Shown here: positions 61,839 through 64,000 of the stretch, one piece after another
Position numbering within the stretch: the stretch's first letter is position 1
How the letters are laid out: each line of letters starts with the position of its first letter
Assembly (NCBI RefSeq): GCF_902859935.1
Contig: NZ_CADIKI010000023.1
Coordinates: 89,604-153,603, forward strand
Source of the DNA: Paraburkholderia fynbosensis
Lineage (GTDB): Bacteria; Pseudomonadota; Gammaproteobacteria; Burkholderiales; Burkholderiaceae
Direction: 5' to 3'
DNA: 64,000 nt
Position numbers and translations under genes: made by a program
Notes under the pieces: generated by a model
What the model saw: the letters and a program-made list of their open reading frames with translations, nothing else
Database searches by the model: none
Told to the model about the DNA's origin: nothing

Positions 61839-63707
61839 GTGGCCAGGTGCAATCGCAATCACGAGGTTTTTTTCAGTGTAGGCCGGCGGCAGTTTCTCGG
61901 CTACACCGGCGCCGGGATGCTCGCGGCGGTGCTGCCCGCTTGCGGGAACGACGACATCCATCCGACGCCTTATGAGCAGACTATCGCGCTCGGTCAACAG
62001 ATGATCCAGCAGGCCGTCAGCGATCCGTCGAAACCCGTCGCGGCGATCTCGGTCGCGATGGTCAAAGGCAATACGGTGGTCTGGCAGCAGGCGTTCGGGT
62101 TGGCGTCGGTGCCGGGGCAAATCAAGGCAACGCCGCAGACGCGCTTTAACATCGGCTCGGTTAGCAAGTTGTTTCCCGCGCTGGCGGCGACGATCCTCGT
62201 GGATCGCGGGCTGATCACGCTGGACACACCGATCGTCAAATATCTGCCGAACTTCACGATGCTGTCGCCGGAATATGCGCAGATCACCACGCGTCATCTG
62301 CTGTCACATGCGTCCGGTCTGCCCGGCACGAACGGGCGCAATCTCTTTACGTTTGAACCGGTCGCCGGCTACGCCGCCGACACCCAAGCCGAGCTCGCCA
62401 ACTCGCATCTGAAGCATCTGCCCGGTGAGTTGGCGGTCTATTGCAACGACGGCTTCACGATGGTCGAGCAGATTGTGCTCGCCGTGACGGGCCAGAGCTT
62501 CGCGGACTTCGTCCAGTCGGCGATTCTCGTGCCACTGAAGATGACCCACTCCAGCTATCTGACGAGCGTGCCGTCCAGCGGATCGTTCTCGCTGCCGTAC
62601 GTGAACGGCACGCAGCATCAGGAATTCGTCAATGCGTACGCGACCGGAGGACTGAGTTCGACGCCCACCGACATGATGAATCTCGCGCAGATGATCTACG
62701 GCGGTGGCGTGTTCCAGGGACAGCGCATCGTGTCTGCAGCTGGCATCGCGCAGATGGGTACGGATCAGACAAAAAGCCTGACGATCAACCCGTCGCCGGA
62801 ATGGCGCTGGGGTCTCGGTTGGGACACTGTGGTACAGCCGGCGCTCAACGCCGCAGGCGTGCCAGGCTGGGAAAAGGACGGCGGCACTGCGTTCTACTCG
62901 ACCGAATTTTTCGTTGTGCCCAACTCGCAGTTCGCGCTGCTGGTGACCGGCAATACGGGCTACGACGCCCGCGCGATTGCCGAAACGCTGGTGCTGTCGG
63001 CATTGAAGGAAGACGGCACGATTTCGTCGCTGCCAGCGAAGCTCGGTACCACGGCGCCGCCGGTCGCATCGGGGCCGGGCATTGCGAGCGGCGCGGGGAT
63101 CTACGGCAATTCCGATTCGCCGTATCAGGTGCTTGCCAACGCGGACGGTAGCCTGCAGATCAACCAGTGGGACGCCGATACGCGAGGCTGGGCGCAGATC
63201 GGCGGCTACCGGTACCGCAGCGACGGCTGGTGGTGGAGCGATACCGATACCGCGTCGTATCGCTTCGCAGTCGTGTCGGGCAACGACAGTGAAGGAAATG
63301 CGTTCAACTTTCGCTACCTGATGAAGCGGGTCGTGCCGGGCGCGGGCTATGCGTATCTGACGCTGCCGGTCGGTCAGCAACTCGCGGCGCTGGCGGCGCT
63401 CGACAGCGCGTGGCAGCAACGCGTCGGCACACAATGGACATTGACCAACGATTCGCCGAGCGCGGTGCCGATAGCCGTTCTTGGCAATCCCCCGGCGTTT
63501 TTCGCGACACTCGCCGAACTTCCGGGCTACGTGCTGTACGGCAACGAAGATCTTCGCTATCAGCTGTTCGTGCCGGTGAGCGATACGCTCGGCGGCATGT
63601 CGATCAAAGTGCCGGGCAATTTTGGACGCGACCTTTACGAGATCCGTTTCGCGTCGACCAGTGCGGCGACGCTGACGATCGGCAGTTCGATCTACGCGCG
63701 GATCTGA
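61839..63707 (+). CDS. Beta-lactamase-fold serine hydrolase, exported lipoprotein
   Basis: I choose GTG 61839 (ARCNRNHEVFFSVGRRQFLG), six bases after AAGGGG. The 622-residue protein has a twin-arginine-like GRRQFLGYTGAG signal ending in lipobox LPAC, so it is probably exported and lipidated. The class C beta-lactamase/DD-peptidase domain (about 45-390) has S107-V-S-K110 in FNIGSVSKLF, YCN in ELAVYCNDGF and a KDGGT segment in the KTG position. The C-terminal about 220 residues are beta-rich (YQVLANADGSLQINQWDADT) as in penicillin-binding-protein-like esterases. It may act on peptidoglycan or esters. Confidence 0.85.
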   Translation: MARCNRNHEVFFSVGRRQFLGYTGAGMLAAVLPACGNDDIHPTPYEQTIALGQQMIQQAVSDPSKPVAAISVAMVKGNTVVWQQAFGLASVPGQIKATPQTRFNIGSVSKLFPALAATILVDRGLITLDTPIVKYLPNFTMLSPEYAQITTRHLLSHASGLPGTNGRNLFTFEPVAGYAADTQAELANSHLKHLPGELAVYCNDGFTMVEQIVLAVTGQSFADFVQSAILVPLKMTHSSYLTSVPSSGSFSLPYVNGTQHQEFVNAYATGGLSSTPTDMMNLAQMIYGGGVFQGQRIVSAAGIAQMGTDQTKSLTINPSPEWRWGLGWDTVVQPALNAAGVPGWEKDGGTAFYSTEFFVVPNSQFALLVTGNTGYDARAIAETLVLSALKEDGTISSLPAKLGTTAPPVASGPGIASGAGIYGNSDSPYQVLANADGSLQINQWDADTRGWAQIGGYRYRSDGWWWSDTDTASYRFAVVSGNDSEGNAFNFRYLMKRVVPGAGYAYLTLPVGQQLAALAALDSAWQQRVGTQWTLTNDSPSAVPIAVLGNPPAFFATLAELPGYVLYGNEDLRYQLFVPVSDTLGGMSIKVPGNFGRDLYEIRFASTSAATLTIGSSIYARI

Positions 63708-64000
63708 CGGTGGAAAGTTCCATGCAGCCGGGCGTCACAATCCCGTCGCCGGCATCGAGTTTGCGCACGAGGCGTCTGGCGAGCGTGCACCGGTCTTCGG
63801 TTTGCCGCAGCGCGCGCCATACGCCGCTGCGATTTCCCGCGCAGAAACGACGCTTGCGCGCACGGACACTCGAACGTCGGTTCTGTTCAAGATTGTGTTG
63901 AAAAAGTCTTGTTTTGGCTCGAAGCGCTGAAGTCCGCGGCACGTTTTCGAGTTGTGGTGATCGGCGAAGCGGCAAACTTGAACGAGGCAACGATCCCCGT
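63708..64000. other. Right end of window, nothing recognised
   Basis: Short frames on both strands lack motifs and ribosome sites. No gene could be assigned before the window ends. Confidence 0.45.

Noticed and set aside
1..64000. CRISPR arrays, rRNA and tRNA genes
   Set aside because: No regularly spaced repeats and no rRNA or tRNA consensus were noticed in reading the window; a covariance scan could not be run.

Overview
The window looks like a chromosomal accessory stretch of a Paraburkholderia/Burkholderia-type betaproteobacterium. The sequence is GC rich, densely coding, full of LysR, GntR and AraC regulators beside small catabolic operons, and has a Burkholderiales-type trimeric porin, an IorAB-type molybdenum dehydrogenase and a PqiABC operon. 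The genus is inferred from gene style, not from a marker gene.

Layout. 1-7 kb: a taurine/nitrate-type ABC importer (minus strand) that appears damaged, divergent from a GntR regulator, an Asp/Glu-racemase-family protein and a DadA-type FAD oxidoreductase behind a tandem glycine riboswitch. 7-12.7 kb: two small proteins, then the two subunits of an isoquinoline-1-oxidoreductase-like enzyme divergent from an AraC regulator. 13-16.3 kb: a LysR/MFS pair divergent from a class II aldolase. 16.4-21.6 kb: a fumarate-themed operon (CMLE/adenylosuccinate-lyase-like enzyme, DctA, class II fumarase) divergent from a GntR/UTRA regulator with palindromic operators.

22.3-37 kb is the most striking part. 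It holds an amidase, MFS carrier, porin, heme-oxygenase-like diiron enzyme (HDO), aldehyde dehydrogenase, GlcG/DUF336 protein, 2Fe-2S/FAD/NAD reductase, a large carrier, a TerC-like protein, an ornithine-cyclodeaminase-like protein (opposite strand), two further 2Fe-2S ferredoxins around a 99-residue unknown protein, an alpha/beta hydrolase and a GntR regulator. Six copies of one 15-bp element (about GTATACAGWRTACTR) sit in front of amidase, porin, HDO, cyclodeaminase, ferredoxin and gntR. I read this as one regulon for uptake and oxygenase-initiated breakdown of an unidentified nitrogen-containing compound.

37-46.2 kb: decayed DNA, a few housekeeping-like genes, a dead LysR gene and a complete sugar-type ABC importer. 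46.3-53.6 kb: broken integrase, antitoxin stub, a sensory-rhodopsin-transducer-family protein, PqiABC, then a graveyard (DUF4396, cytochrome c, hybrid kinase, CDF fragments). 54.1-55.4 kb: an ANTAR-type two-hexaloop antitermination leader before a soluble P-box (PilJ/NarX-like) protein, followed by an IS256-family relic. 55.4-64 kb: a stress protein, hydrolase, MFS exporter, several frameshifted genes, a GNAT gene behind what looks like a histidine-codon transcription attenuator, and a beta-lactamase-fold serine hydrolase.

No rRNA, tRNA or CRISPR array was seen. Many short genes carry single-base frameshifts or in-frame stops; some may be sequencing errors.
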